Shown: in pieces, positions 16,918 to 24,816 of the stretch
How positions within the stretch are numbered: the first letter of the stretch is position 1
How the letters are laid out: each line of letters opens with the position of its first letter
Assembly (NCBI GenBank): GCA_024236215.1
Contig: JACKKX010000001.1
Location: 857,501-921,500, forward strand
Source: Novosphingobium sp.
GTDB taxonomy: Bacteria > Pseudomonadota > Alphaproteobacteria > Sphingomonadales > Sphingomonadaceae
Direction: 5' to 3'
DNA length: 64,000 nt
Notes under the pieces: model-generated
Told to the model about the DNA's origin: nothing
The model's input: the letters and a program-made list of their open reading frames with translations, nothing else
Databases searched by the model: none
Made by a program: the position numbers and the translations under genes

Positions 16918-16954
16918 TGAAAATGCCCGCCACTGACCAGCAGTGGCGGGCATT
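16918..16954 (-). terminator. Rho-independent terminator upstream of the helicase gene
   Basis: A perfect 14-pair stem (AATGCCCGCCACTG / CAGTGGCGGGCATT, 16922-16954) with a five-base loop, followed on the minus strand by TTTTC. It ends transcription of the DUF7007-like gene and separates it from the helicase transcript. The stem is also symmetric enough to act on the plus strand, but the T-run is on the minus side. Confidence 0.8.
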
Positions 16955-16976
16955 CAGGAGATGGCGGGATGGTTGT

Positions 16977-17798
16977 TCAGGCCGCCCGACGATCGAGCCG
17001 TAGGTGACTGCCTTCGTCGATCACGAAGCCGAAGCGCCCGACGTGATATTCGCCGCCGGGCACCAGATAAAGGCGTTCCTCCGCGAGCGCCCGGTTGCCA
17101 CCGATCTTGGCTACGCATTCGACGAAGCCGGGGTGACGGTCCGAGCGGATCGCAGCAACGACGACCCAATCGGCGGCATGATCCGCGCGAAACTGCCGTT
17201 CGTCCTTCACCCGGGATTCGCCCGGCGCCAGGGTCACACCGTGCATCTGCTCCCAGACATCGGGATAGTCATGGCGCAGCGTTTCAGCGGCACATCGCCG
17301 CTCGCGGGTGGTGAAGCGATCGGGAAAGGTAAAGGCGACCTTGGCCCATTCGGCGTCCTCCTCGTACCAGCCATCCGCGTTCCGCCACTGGGCATCGACC
17401 AGTGCGTTACGCTCCGTGCTGAGAAAGAAGCCGCCGTGGCCCGCCGTCGAATGGCAGAGAATCCCGTCAGCATAGCGGTAACTTTGCTGCGACGTTCCCC
17501 ATGGTGTTCCGACCCGCATTCCCGTTTCAGGGCGAGGCAGCGCAGCCAATTCGCGCTTGTGCTGCGCCACATCCTCGACATGGGCACGGAATGCTGTCTC
17601 GTCGGCGACGAACCCGTCGGCACCATGGAAATCAGTCATCACCCATGTGTCGATCGGCTTGCTGAGGCGCCATGCGCTCGCCATGCGCAGGCCATTGGCC
17701 ACCGGGATGGCAAGCCAGCCCAGATCATCGACCTGTGCGGCGAGATGGCCTTCGGCGGTTCGCGCGAATTGGGCGGGGATCGTGAGTGCGCTGCTCAT
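16977..17798 (-). CDS. DUF7007-like conserved hypothetical protein of plasmid/ICE backbones
   Basis: 273 residues, no membrane segment and no catalytic motif that I recognise. Conserved-looking blocks include 'MRVGTPWGTSQQSYRYADGI', 'CHSTAGHGGFFLS' and 'GWYEEDAEWAKVAFTFPDRF'. I associate proteins with this 'STAGHGG' block with mobile-element gene sets alongside Strawberry-notch helicases; the DUF number is from memory. The ATG at 17798 overlaps the preceding gene's stop as ATGA, so the two are translationally coupled. A strong terminator follows. Function unknown. Confidence 0.65.
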   Translation of the reverse strand: MSSALTIPAQFARTAEGHLAAQVDDLGWLAIPVANGLRMASAWRLSKPIDTWVMTDFHGADGFVADETAFRAHVEDVAQHKRELAALPRPETGMRVGTPWGTSQQSYRYADGILCHSTAGHGGFFLSTERNALVDAQWRNADGWYEEDAEWAKVAFTFPDRFTTRERRCAAETLRHDYPDVWEQMHGVTLAPGESRVKDERQFRADHAADWVVVAAIRSDRHPGFVECVAKIGGNRALAEERLYLVPGGEYHVGRFGFVIDEGSHLRLDRRAA

Positions 17799-18268
17799 GC
17801 TGCCCTCCGCAGTTCGAGGAAGCGATCGGCCTCGCCGGCTTCGACGACCTCGAAGCGCATACCGGAATAGCGATGCTCCGCTGCCCAGGCCTCGGCAGCC
17901 ACCATATTGGCGGCGAGGTGCCTCGATTCGACGGTGTCGTTCCACTCAGTCAGCACCCGCACCATGCCGGCTTGCGGCACTTCAATGATTTCGAAGGTGA
18001 GCGGACTCGTAAGCTGGTAGTGGCGGGTGACGGTAAGGATCGTCACGCCTCCGCTGCCGTAGTTACCCAGATGCAGCTGAAATCCCGCCGGCATCCAATG
18101 ATTGCCGATGAGCCGCCGCGGTTGCTTCGCGGTCAACCTGCCCGATCCGTTATAGTTCTCCCAGGCGGAGACCTTGCGATTGAACCGCGCAGGCGGTCGA
18201 GGCGTGCCGTCCGAGAAGTGGATCAACGCACCCAGTGGCGCGTGCTCGAAAATATGTAGTGCAGACAT
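17795..18268 (-). CDS. Conserved hypothetical protein of the island backbone
   Basis: 157 residues, soluble, mixed alpha/beta by eye. It opens with 'MSALHIFEHAPLGALIHFSDG' and carries a basic central part ('RLTAKQPRRLIGNHWMPAGF'). No known catalytic motif. GGGAG lies before the ATG. A terminator hairpin upstream isolates it from the 170-residue gene, and its stop overlaps the next gene as ATGA, so it forms a two-gene unit with the DUF7007-like protein. Not recognised beyond its occurrence in such blocks. Confidence 0.6.
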   Translation of the reverse strand: MSALHIFEHAPLGALIHFSDGTPRPPARFNRKVSAWENYNGSGRLTAKQPRRLIGNHWMPAGFQLHLGNYGSGGVTILTVTRHYQLTSPLTFEIIEVPQAGMVRVLTEWNDTVESRHLAANMVAAEAWAAEHRYSGMRFEVVEAGEADRFLELRRAA

Positions 18269-18289
18269 GATTTACTCCCGTGAAAACGC

Positions 18290-18313
18290 AAAAGCCCGGC
18301 GCGATGGCCGGGC
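18290..18313 (-). terminator. Rho-independent terminator after the 170-residue gene
   Basis: Seven-pair GC stem GCCCGGC/GCCGGGC (18294-18313) with a six-base loop, followed on the minus strand by TTTT. It separates the 170-residue gene from the next two-gene unit. Confidence 0.75.
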
Positions 18314-18346
18314 GAGTGACATTAGAATCCTGTAATGGCAGGGCGG

Positions 18347-18859
18347 TCAGATGGGCTGCATCTCGCCCGCTGCGACAGCCTCTGCGATGAACTGCGCCAT
18401 CAGATCATGGGTCGATTGGCCCCGAATCTGGTCGGCAGTGATCAGGATCGCCATGCCGCCCAGGCTGTCGGGGCGCAGTTTGTCGCAAGTGAACGAGGAG
18501 ATCACCGACAGGTGGTCGAGCGTATCGGAACGGCGCACGACATCCTGAAGGACGGCTTCCCACCAGCCTCCAGAGGCATCGATCTCGATTTCATCGTCGC
18601 CGAGAATGGCCCCGCCATATTGGTCGACAATCTGTTTCCAGGCGGTCGTGCCCTCAACCGCAGGATCGTCAAGGCAGGGACGCAACTGCTCAGCATCGAG
18701 ATAGAGCATGTCGGACGCTCCTTCGTCGCTGCTGAAGTAGAGGGCGTCATCATCGATTTGCATGTCGAAGATATTAGCGAGCAAGAGGCGTTCAAGGCTC
18801 GTAAGATCGGTGGCAGGAATCGGCTGCTGGACGGCGGTGGGTGTGTAATAATTGGCCAT
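18347..18859 (-). CDS. Conserved hypothetical acidic protein
   Basis: 170 residues, strongly acidic in the first two thirds ('NIFDMQIDDDALYFSSDEGAS', 'GDDEIEIDASGGWW'), no membrane segment. I do not recognise the family. The acidic surface is the kind seen in DNA-mimic or protein-binding accessory factors, but that is only a guess. AGGAG lies upstream of the ATG. It lies downstream of the ParB gene on the same strand, with a possible hairpin between them at 18883-18906 and a clear terminator after it. Confidence 0.6.
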   Translation of the reverse strand: MANYYTPTAVQQPIPATDLTSLERLLLANIFDMQIDDDALYFSSDEGASDMLYLDAEQLRPCLDDPAVEGTTAWKQIVDQYGGAILGDDEIEIDASGGWWEAVLQDVVRRSDTLDHLSVISSFTCDKLRPDSLGGMAILITADQIRGQSTHDLMAQFIAEAVAAGEMQPI

Positions 18860-18882
18860 GACTGGCTCCTAGAAATGAAATC

Positions 18883-18906
18883 GCCCCCGGCTGGTGGGCC
18901 GAGGGC
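18883..18906 (-). terminator. Possible terminator or hairpin after the ParB gene
   Basis: Nine-pair stem with one mismatch (GCCCCCGGC / GCCGAGGGC) and a six-base loop. On the minus strand it is followed by a broken T-rich stretch, so it may be a weak terminator or a leader hairpin of the 170-residue gene. Confidence 0.4.
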
Positions 18907-18970
18907 GGGAATTGGATTGAAGGATTGTGACCTGCCGAGGCGGCCGAAGCCTGCCCCGGCTCCGTGCAGG

Positions 18971-21082
18971 TCATTCGGCTGCGATGGCGAAATGCTCAGG
19001 GTCAAGTTCTTCATCGACCAGTTCGTCGTCGGCATCGCCAGTGAGGAACGCAGGAAGATACTCTGTAGGGCGATCCTCGGACGTCTGTTCGGCACCTCCA
19101 TCGGTGGGGACGAGCCTCAACGGTTCGGGCAGCCAGCCACTGCCATCGAGCAAACGCTCGGCCTCCTTCGCCATGTCACCCTTTTTCAGATGGTCGATCA
19201 GACCAACCATCTCTTCGCCACGTCCTTCGCGCACCGCATCGAGAATGCGTGGCTTGGTGACGCGGCCAAGGTAGTTGGCGACGGTCGGCTGCCACCCTGC
19301 TCGCGCCATATCGAGGCCGATGGTCCGGGCGATATGATCGGCAGAAGCGATCCGTTTACTCACGCCATGCGCCGAGACATGGCCCTGGTTGTAGCGGTTC
19401 GCCGGTTCGTAGAGCGCATTGATGCTGAGTGCGGTGCAATGCGCCAGCAGCCGCATCTGTTCGCCAGCATCCATCTCCGTCAGCACATCCCAGAGCTGAC
19501 CCGGATCATCGGGCAGGACATCGCCCCAGGCCTGATGCCGCTGCTGGATCGCCTGCGCCCAGACAGTATCGCCCAGATTGGGCGCCACGTTACCGAGAAA
19601 GGCGTGCCGCACAGAAATCTCGACGCAACCCGATGTGGCATGGGGCGTGAAGACCGAACGGCACAGCGCATGGAGTAGCGCGATGAAGGCAGCATCCGGG
19701 GCTTCGGCGAGCGCATTGCGCAGCGCCACCGTGCGTTCCGCGGTCAGTTCGGTCACCAACCGTTCGGGAAGCGGGCGGATGACATCGTCCTCTTCTTCGA
19801 CCGGCTCGGCAGTTGCTGCCTGCCCGCCAATCGTCACGCTCGGCTGCTGCGGTCCGATTGCACCGGCATCATCAGCCACTTCGCCGGTTTCGGCATCGAC
19901 GATCGGCTCGTCTTCGGCCCGGACGTAGCCCCGATCGATCCGCAGCACCCCATTACCCGCCAGCGAAATGAACACACCGGCGCGCGCCATTTCCTGCGGG
20001 TCATAGACTGCAGGGCGGTGAACGTAACCGTCGATGGCCGTTTCCAGTTCACCCAGCCTGGCATCGACTTCCTCGGGCAGATCGTCGTCGCCGTCATATT
20101 CGTCGGTCAGCTGGTCGAACTCGGCCATGAGCACGTCACAAGCCGCCTGTTCGGCTTCGCTCAGCGGTTGGGTGGTGCCGGTTATCCGGCGATGACCGTA
20201 TTCATGGCCATAGGGCAGATCGGCAGCGGCCTCGATCCACTTCCAGCCTTCCTTGGCGATCTCGTGCGCTGCCTCGGACAGGTTTTCGCTGACGAGTCGG
20301 TCCAGCAGGGCAACATCCTGCATCCAGCCACCCTGGTCGACCGTGAACAGGTCGCGCATGATCGTACCGCCCGCTTCCTCATAGGCCGCGATCCCGACGA
20401 ACTGTGCACGGCGATCGCTCACCGGAACGGCCTGGTCGGTCAGCAGGCGGCGGATATTGTAAGGCTGGTTGGAATAGGACTGTGCAACGTCGGCCCAGAC
20501 CTGTTCCTGACGGGCATGGTCGGACGAGACGCTGAACGCCATCAACTGGTCGAGCGTCATGCCGTCCTCGGCATAGATCTCGAGCAGGGTTTCGGAGACG
20601 GATGCGAGCCGCAGGCGCTGCTTGACGATGCTGGGCGTGACAAAGAAGCGCGCGGCGATTTCCTCTTCCGAGGTTCCCTGCTCGCGCAGCGCCTTGAACG
20701 CCCGGAACTGATCGAGCGGATGCAGCGCCTCGCGCATGACATTCTCCGCCAGCGAGTCCTCCTCGGCGCTGCCGCCCTCGCGCACCACGCAGGGCACCGG
20801 CTGGGTCTTCGCCATCCGTTTGGTCTTCACCAGCAATTCGAGCGCACGGAAGCGCCGACCGCCAGCAGGCACCTCGAACTTGCCGGTGTCCTGGCCATCG
20901 GCATCGAGCATGGGCCGGACATTGAGGCTTTGCAGAAGCGTGCGGCGGACGATGTCGTCGGCCAATTCGCCGATCGAGACGCCGCACTTCACACGCCGGA
21001 CATTGGACTGGCTCAGCACCAGCTTGTCGAACGGGATGTCGCGCGAACTGCTCAGGCGGAGCTTGGGAATGGAACTTGCCAT
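18971..21082 (-). CDS. Large ParB/RepB/Spo0J-family protein
   Basis: 703 residues, about twice the usual ParB length. The N-terminal ParB/sulfiredoxin-like domain runs from about residue 10 ('DIPFDKLVLSQSNVRRVKCG') through 'VPAGGRRFRALELL' to 'DSLAENVMREALHPLDQFRAF'. This last is the ENxxRExLxPxD box involved in CTP binding in ParB. A helix-turn-helix follows ('SEEEIAARFFVTPSIVKQRLRLASV'). The remaining 430 residues are an acidic, mostly helical extension without a recognised domain. No ParA gene is in the window, so a role as transcription factor or nuclease-like accessory protein is as likely as partition. ATG 21082 is chosen for its GGAG and N-terminus. Confidence 0.82.
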   Translation of the reverse strand: MASSIPKLRLSSSRDIPFDKLVLSQSNVRRVKCGVSIGELADDIVRRTLLQSLNVRPMLDADGQDTGKFEVPAGGRRFRALELLVKTKRMAKTQPVPCVVREGGSAEEDSLAENVMREALHPLDQFRAFKALREQGTSEEEIAARFFVTPSIVKQRLRLASVSETLLEIYAEDGMTLDQLMAFSVSSDHARQEQVWADVAQSYSNQPYNIRRLLTDQAVPVSDRRAQFVGIAAYEEAGGTIMRDLFTVDQGGWMQDVALLDRLVSENLSEAAHEIAKEGWKWIEAAADLPYGHEYGHRRITGTTQPLSEAEQAACDVLMAEFDQLTDEYDGDDDLPEEVDARLGELETAIDGYVHRPAVYDPQEMARAGVFISLAGNGVLRIDRGYVRAEDEPIVDAETGEVADDAGAIGPQQPSVTIGGQAATAEPVEEEDDVIRPLPERLVTELTAERTVALRNALAEAPDAAFIALLHALCRSVFTPHATSGCVEISVRHAFLGNVAPNLGDTVWAQAIQQRHQAWGDVLPDDPGQLWDVLTEMDAGEQMRLLAHCTALSINALYEPANRYNQGHVSAHGVSKRIASADHIARTIGLDMARAGWQPTVANYLGRVTKPRILDAVREGRGEEMVGLIDHLKKGDMAKEAERLLDGSGWLPEPLRLVPTDGGAEQTSEDRPTEYLPAFLTGDADDELVDEELDPEHFAIAAE

Positions 21083-21165
21083 GGTATTTCTCCATGACGG
21101 GCAGCCGGGAGCCTCTCTCTCGGCCCTCACCCGTCACAAAGGCGAAGCCCTCCTTTCCCTCTAAA

Positions 21166-21180
21166 CCGGGCTCAGCCCGG
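21166..21180 (-). terminator. Possible terminator after ynfA
   Basis: CCGGGC/GCCCGG stem with a three-base loop, followed by TTTAG on the minus strand. Suitable in position to end the merR-ynfA transcript ahead of the ParB gene, but the stem is short. Confidence 0.4.
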
Positions 21181-21219
21181 ATCACCTGACAAACTCGTGC
21201 TACAGAATGGAGAGCGCCA

Positions 21220-21297
21220 TTGCCCGTCATATGGTTCCGCCGGCTCGTGACTGCGCTTCTCCTCATCGTCGCCATGCAGATGATCGTCACGGGCTGA
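21220..21297 (+). CDS. 25-residue hydrophobic peptide (candidate small ORF)
   Basis: A TTG-started frame with GGAGAG five to six bases upstream encodes a peptide containing 'RRLVTALLLIVAMQMIVTG', a single membrane segment after two arginines. The shape is typical of small membrane peptides, but the start is non-ATG and the region has no other coding sign. It lies between ynfA and the ParB gene on the opposite strand. It may be a remnant of a lost gene. Confidence 0.25.
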   Translation: MPVIWFRRLVTALLLIVAMQMIVTG

Positions 21298-21352
21298 TCC
21301 CATGTCGGCGGGCGTGGTACAGAGACCGGATCTGAACGTCGCTCGGCGGCGG

Positions 21353-21691
21353 CTATGCCTTGGGTGAAAAGGCACCTGATCCGGCAAGAATGACCGCCAC
21401 ACCCGCGAGGCAGATCAGAGCACCGACGATATCCGTCCCCGTCGGTCGTTGTCCCTCGACCAAGCTGAGCCAGATCAGCGACGCGACAATGTAAATCCCG
21501 CCATAGGCTGCATAAGCCCTACCGGCATAAGCGACGTCCACGCGCGTTAGCAGCCAGGCAAAGGTGATAAGCGCGATCACGCCGGGGATGGCGACCGATG
21601 CAGGCTTGCCGTTCCGGAGCCACGCCCAGAATGCAAAGCATCCGGCGATCTCGCAGAAGGCTGCGGCCGCGTAGAGTGCCCAGAGCTTCAT
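21353..21691 (-). CDS. ynfA: YnfA/UPF0060-family small membrane protein
   Basis: 112 residues with four hydrophobic segments, the YnfA family, distantly related to small multidrug resistance (SMR) transporters. The N-terminus '[20 protein letters not shown]' with the conserved Glu in TM1, '[13 protein letters not shown]' and '[13 protein letters not shown]' are family hallmarks. ATG 21691 overlaps the merR stop as ATGA, so it is translationally coupled to the regulator and probably part of the same metal-responsive unit. Substrate unknown; efflux of small cations or drugs is the usual suggestion. Confidence 0.85.
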   Translation of the reverse strand: MKLWALYAAAAFCEIAGCFAFWAWLRNGKPASVAIPGVIALITFAWLLTRVDVAYAGRAYAAYGGIYIVASLIWLSLVEGQRPTGTDIVGALICLAGVAVILAGSGAFSPKA

Positions 21692-22101
21692 AGTGCTAAG
21701 TCCGTTATGTCTTCGAATATCGTGCAGGGCATCGCGGCGGACTGGCCGCAACTCGCATCGCAGCGCTGCGCCATCGCGTCGAGCGAAGCCTCGAGCCGCG
21801 CCAGCTCCAGTCGCCGTTCGCGCACCTCATCGATCCGGCGCCGGACGATCTCGCGCGCCTTTGCGCAGCTGCCCGCATCGTCGAGCGGCGACGTGAGCAA
21901 TTCGCGGATCTGGTCGATCGACATCCCGAAGTCTCGCGCCCGGCGGATGAATTGCAGGCGCTTCACGTCGGGCCAGCCATAGGTGCGCCTGCCACCGCCC
22001 GTCCGGACGGCTGGCGGGATCAGCGCAATCGTTTCGTAGAAACGGATCGTGGGCGCGGAGCAGCCTGCAGCGCGGGCGGCTTCACTGATGGACATGGGCA
22101 T
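21688..22101 (-). CDS. MerR-family metal-responsive regulator
   Basis: 137 residues. N-terminal winged helix '[20 protein letters not shown]', the '[25 protein letters not shown]' recognition region, a long dimerisation helix, then a C-terminal metal loop. Cysteines at 79, 114, 118 and 126 fall near the positions of the MerR/ZntR/PbrR metal ligands, so it should sense a soft divalent metal (Hg, Zn, Cd or Pb), not copper. It is divergent from the MerF/MerT-like gene across a promoter with 19-bp spacing and a dyad, the MerR arrangement. Confidence 0.85.
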   Translation of the reverse strand: MPMSISEAARAAGCSAPTIRFYETIALIPPAVRTGGGRRTYGWPDVKRLQFIRRARDFGMSIDQIRELLTSPLDDAGSCAKAREIVRRRIDEVRERRLELARLEASLDAMAQRCDASCGQSAAMPCTIFEDITDLAL

Positions 22102-22126
22102 GTGTCAATCCATCACACAATGCCGC

Positions 22127-22157
22127 TTGCTCTTCAAGCTACTTGAACTTGTAGAAA
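22127..22157 (+). promoter_or_regulatory. MerR-type promoter with operator dyad
   Basis: -35 TTGCTC (22127-22132) and -10 TAGAAA (22152-22157) are separated by 19 bases, the lengthened spacer that MerR-family activators correct by twisting DNA. A perfect dyad TTCAAG-CTA-CTTGAA (22133-22147) sits inside the spacer. It would drive the small membrane protein on the plus strand and autoregulate merR. Confidence 0.75.
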
Positions 22158-22190
22158 GTGGCGAATCGCTGCTGGACGAAGGACCGCCAG

Positions 22191-22475
22191 ATGAAATCGA
22201 AGCTTCCCATCGCAGGCCTGGCCATCGCCTGTGCCGCGTGCTGCACACCCTTATTGATCCCGCTCCTTGCGGGAACGGGCCTGGCTGCTTGTTTCGCGGA
22301 ACTGTCGCTCGACAGCGTCGTCTGCGGGGTAATTGCGATCGCCGCGCTGGGAATGGCTGCGTACTGGCTCGTGGCGCGATGGCGAACCAAAGCGCAGTCC
22401 GAATGCGGCTGCGCGACAAGCTGTGACCCCGCATCCGGTTGTGACCAGGCCGATGACCGAGCGGTCCGGGGTTAG
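22191..22475 (+). CDS. MerF/MerT-like small metal-transport membrane protein
   Basis: 94 residues, two membrane segments. The first contains a vicinal Cys pair before a proline ('ACAACCTPLLIPLLAG'), as in mercuric transporters MerT/MerF, where a Cys pair in TM1 receives the metal. The tail is Cys-rich ('ECGCATSCDPASGC'). It resembles MerF in size but I would not assign it by name. AAGGA lies before the ATG. Governed by the MerR-type promoter upstream. Confidence 0.6.
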   Translation: MKSKLPIAGLAIACAACCTPLLIPLLAGTGLAACFAELSLDSVVCGVIAIAALGMAAYWLVARWRTKAQSECGCATSCDPASGCDQADDRAVRG

Positions 22476-22792
22476 AAGCCAAATCGGATTTTGGGTCGCA
22501 TTGCTTGGGTCGGTCAAACCTACATCGACGCTATCATGCATGTCGGTTGGCGCGCGAGCGGCAAACGAGATCGCAACAAACTGGAATCGCACCCTGAAGG
22601 AAGGCGAGATTCATCGACATGCCTGTGCAGACGGAAAGGCGGGGGCTGTCGGCTTTCAGCGTCTGCACATGAATCCATGATCGCCGATTCAGAGTGCGCG
22701 CGGGGCCTTCTTGTGAAACACCGCGCCCTCAGGAGCAGGTCGGTGGCCTGCGGGACAGAGCGCGACAACAGCCCCGCTCAGATCTGGGGCGT

Positions 22793-22861
22793 TGCGGGGT
22801 ATCCCCGCAGAAGGGGTCCGCCGAGACAGGCAGGACTCGGCGGTAGGGGAAGACATTCCCC
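22793..22861. repeat. Three consecutive short hairpins
   Basis: TGCGGGG-TAT-CCCCGCA (22793-22809), CCGCCGAG/CTCGGCGG with a ten-base loop (22818-22843) and GGGGAA-gaca-TTCCCC (22846-22861). All three are perfect stems within 70 bases. Such a run is usual at an origin, att region or structured RNA, and unlikely by chance. Confidence 0.65.
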
Positions 22862-22919
22862 CTCAAGCCTGCTGCCGGTCAAAACAGCTCAATTTGATTG
22901 AATGGGCGGTGATCCACGC

Positions 22920-22959
22920 GGTCAACACGCATGATGCCCGTGTTGACCAGGTGTTGACC
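22920..22959. repeat. Inverted and direct GTGTTGACC repeats beside the tRNA
   Basis: GGTCAACACG (22920-22929) is inverted as CGTGTTGACC (22939-22948), and a third copy GTGTTGACC (22951-22959) follows three bases later. The spacing suggests protein-binding sites, such as integrase arm or excisionase sites, about 70 bases inside the island from the tRNA 3' end. Confidence 0.6.
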
Positions 22960-23025
22960 AAAGCTGCAACGAGTTCCTCACGCCAGCGGCGCAGCTTTCA
23001 AAGATATTGATTTATCAAGGAAAAC

Positions 23026-23100
23026 TGGAGCGGGCGAAGGGATTCGAACCCTCGACCCCAACCTTGGCAAGGTTGTGCTCTACCCCTGAGCTACGCCCGC
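23026..23100 (-). tRNA. tRNA-Gly (anticodon GCC)
   Basis: Reading the minus strand, a seven-pair acceptor stem GCGGGCG/CGCCCGC, D arm, anticodon arm CAACC-TTGCCAA-GGTTG with anticodon GCC, T arm GAGGG-TTCGAAT-CCCTT, discriminator base T and an encoded CCA. The 3' end faces lower coordinates, towards the accessory region. It is the likely insertion site of that region. Confidence 0.95.
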
Positions 23101-23286
23101 TCGAACGTTCGCGGCCCTTGTGCAAATGGCACCGGGCCGGGGTGGAGGCGCGCCGTTAGCATCGCCCCCCATGCTTGCCAAGGGGAAATTTGGCTTTGCG
23201 CGGCGCGAGCGCTTTATCCCTTCACAAACCGGCACAAAGGCCCACATTGGCGCTTCAGACCAGACAGACACGCACGGAGTTTTCCC

Positions 23287-24195
23287 TTGGCAAGCATGGG
23301 CCTCAATCTCGACGAGCAAAAGGCGGTCGACCGGTTCCGCAAGAACGTGGTCGAACCTTCGATGGCCAGCCTGGTGATCCTCGATTTCTGGGCCGAATGG
23401 TGCGGGCCGTGCAAGGCGCTGGCCCCGCTGCTCGAGAAGGTTGCGGCCGACTATGCCGACAAGGGCGTGGTTCTGGCCAAGGTCAATGTCGATGAGGAAC
23501 AGTTCATCGCCGCGCAGTTTCAGGTGCGCTCGATCCCCACGGTCTATGCGATCTTCCAGGGCCAGCCGATCGCCGATCTGACCAATGCGCGCAGCGAATC
23601 CCAGCTCACCGCCATGCTTGATCAGTTGCTGGCCAAGCTGCCGGTCAAGCCCGGTGGCGCGCCGCAGGAAGACATCGCCCCGCTGCTGGCGATGGGCGAA
23701 GAGGTGCTGGCCCAGGGCGATGGTCCGCGCGCCGTGGGCATCTTTGCCCAAATCGCCGAGATCGCGCCCGATCACCCCGCCGCGCAGGCCGGGCTGATCC
23801 GCGCCCTGTTGGCCGCCGGCGAAATGGAACAGGCCGAGGCCGTGCTGGCCGCGCTCTCCCCCGAGCTTGCCGCCGATGCGGAGCTGGCCCGCGCCCGCGC
23901 CGCGCTCGAGCTGGCGAAGAACCGGCCTGAGGAGGGCGAGCTGGCCGCACTCAAGACCGCCGCCGAGGCCGATCCCGCCGACATGGCGGCGCGCCTGGCC
24001 TATGCCGAGGCGGCCTTTGCTGCGGGTGAGCGCGATGCGGCGGCCGATGCGCTGCTGGCCATGATCGGCGCCGACCGCGAATGGAACGAGGGCGCGGCCA
24101 AGGCGCGGCTGCTCCAGATCTTCGAGGCGGTGGGGCTGGAGGATCCGTGGGTCGCGGCGCAGCGCCGGCGGCTTTCGCTGCTGCTGTTCGGCTAA
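23287..24195 (+). CDS. cnoX: CnoX/YbbN: thioredoxin-domain chaperone-like protein with TPR repeats
   Basis: 302 residues. A thioredoxin domain occupies residues 1-115 with an intact active site WCGPC, followed by an Ala-rich TPR-like helical C-terminus. This is the CnoX architecture, a holdase-foldase protecting client proteins from oxidation and passing them to GroEL and DnaK. In enterobacterial CnoX the CxxC is degenerate; here it is intact, so redox activity is expected. TTG 23287 has GGAG seven bases upstream and is preferred over ATG 23296, which has none. Confidence 0.88.
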   Translation: MASMGLNLDEQKAVDRFRKNVVEPSMASLVILDFWAEWCGPCKALAPLLEKVAADYADKGVVLAKVNVDEEQFIAAQFQVRSIPTVYAIFQGQPIADLTNARSESQLTAMLDQLLAKLPVKPGGAPQEDIAPLLAMGEEVLAQGDGPRAVGIFAQIAEIAPDHPAAQAGLIRALLAAGEMEQAEAVLAALSPELAADAELARARAALELAKNRPEEGELAALKTAAEADPADMAARLAYAEAAFAAGERDAAADALLAMIGADREWNEGAAKARLLQIFEAVGLEDPWVAAQRRRLSLLLFG

Positions 24196-24210
24196 GTCCG
24201 AACCGGCACG

Positions 24211-24816
24211 ATGCGAATCTCGATCTTCCCCCTGCCCGGCGCGATCCTGTTTCCCGGAATGCAGCTGCCGCTGCACGTTTTCGAGCCGCGCTACCGCTCG
24301 CTGGTCAAGGATGCGCTGGCCCGCGACCGGCGGATCGGGATGATCCAGCCGCAGCGCGCCGAGGAGGGCGCGCCGCTGTTCAGCGTTGGTTGCCTGGGCA
24401 AGATCGGCGAGGTCGAGGCGCTCGATGACGGGCGTTTCAATCTGATCCTCGAGGGCGAAGCGCGCTTCCGTCTGACGCGTGAGCTCGACGCAGTCACGCC
24501 GTTTCGCCAGATCGAGGCCGAACTGCTGGGGGAAGAGGATTATCCCGCGCTCTCCCCGGTCGAACGCGCCGGGTTTGAGCGCGAGGCCAAGCGCTTTGCG
24601 GATTCGCAAGGCTACAATGTCGATTGGGAGGCGGTGACCCGGCTTGACGATCAATCGCTGATCGATGGCACCAGCCAGATCGTGCCGTTCGACATCGCCG
24701 CCAAGCAGGCCCTGCTCGAGGCGGGTTCGATCAACGAACGCTGCGAATTGCTGGTCCAGCTGATGCAGTTCTTCGGCCGCCGCGACAGCGACGAGGACCG
24801 GGTTACACTGCAGTAA
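24211..24816 (+). CDS. Lon-protease substrate-binding-domain protein
   Basis: 201 residues consisting of a single Lon N-terminal (LON-SB) domain without the AAA+ or protease parts: 'IFPLPGAILFPGMQLPLHVFEPRYR', then 'RRIGMIQPQ' and 'GCLGKIGEVEALDDGRFNLILEGEARFRL'. Stand-alone LON-SB proteins are widespread in alphaproteobacteria; a role as adaptor or substrate binder is assumed. It follows cnoX closely in the same direction. Its end overlaps the end of the convergent marC gene by 14 bases. Confidence 0.85.
   Translation: MRISIFPLPGAILFPGMQLPLHVFEPRYRSLVKDALARDRRIGMIQPQRAEEGAPLFSVGCLGKIGEVEALDDGRFNLILEGEARFRLTRELDAVTPFRQIEAELLGEEDYPALSPVERAGFEREAKRFADSQGYNVDWEAVTRLDDQSLIDGTSQIVPFDIAAKQALLEAGSINERCELLVQLMQFFGRRDSDEDRVTLQ

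Larger units (their letters stand above)
22476..23025. other. 550-base non-coding interval next to the tRNA gene
   Basis: No convincing gene on either strand. The right part holds tandem hairpins (22793-22861) and repeated GGTCAACAC-type motifs (22920-22959), ending at the tRNA 3' end. This is the expected position of an integrative-element end. The left part (22476-22790) shows nothing I can name. Confidence 0.5.

Noticed and set aside
14252-16933. Extended N-terminus of the helicase up to 16933
   Set aside because: The extra 47 residues are Arg/Ala-rich and come from a leader with a terminator hairpin; the start at 16792 begins the conserved protein.
22491-22901. 136-codon frame in the non-coding interval by the tRNA
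   Set aside because: TTG start without ribosome site, no motif, and it runs through three hairpins.
23080-24654. Long open frame of 524 codons on the minus strand opposite cnoX and the Lon-domain gene
   Set aside because: It is antisense to two well-recognised genes, has an amino acid make-up typical of GC-rich shadow frames (Arg, Gly, Asp, His) and no domain.
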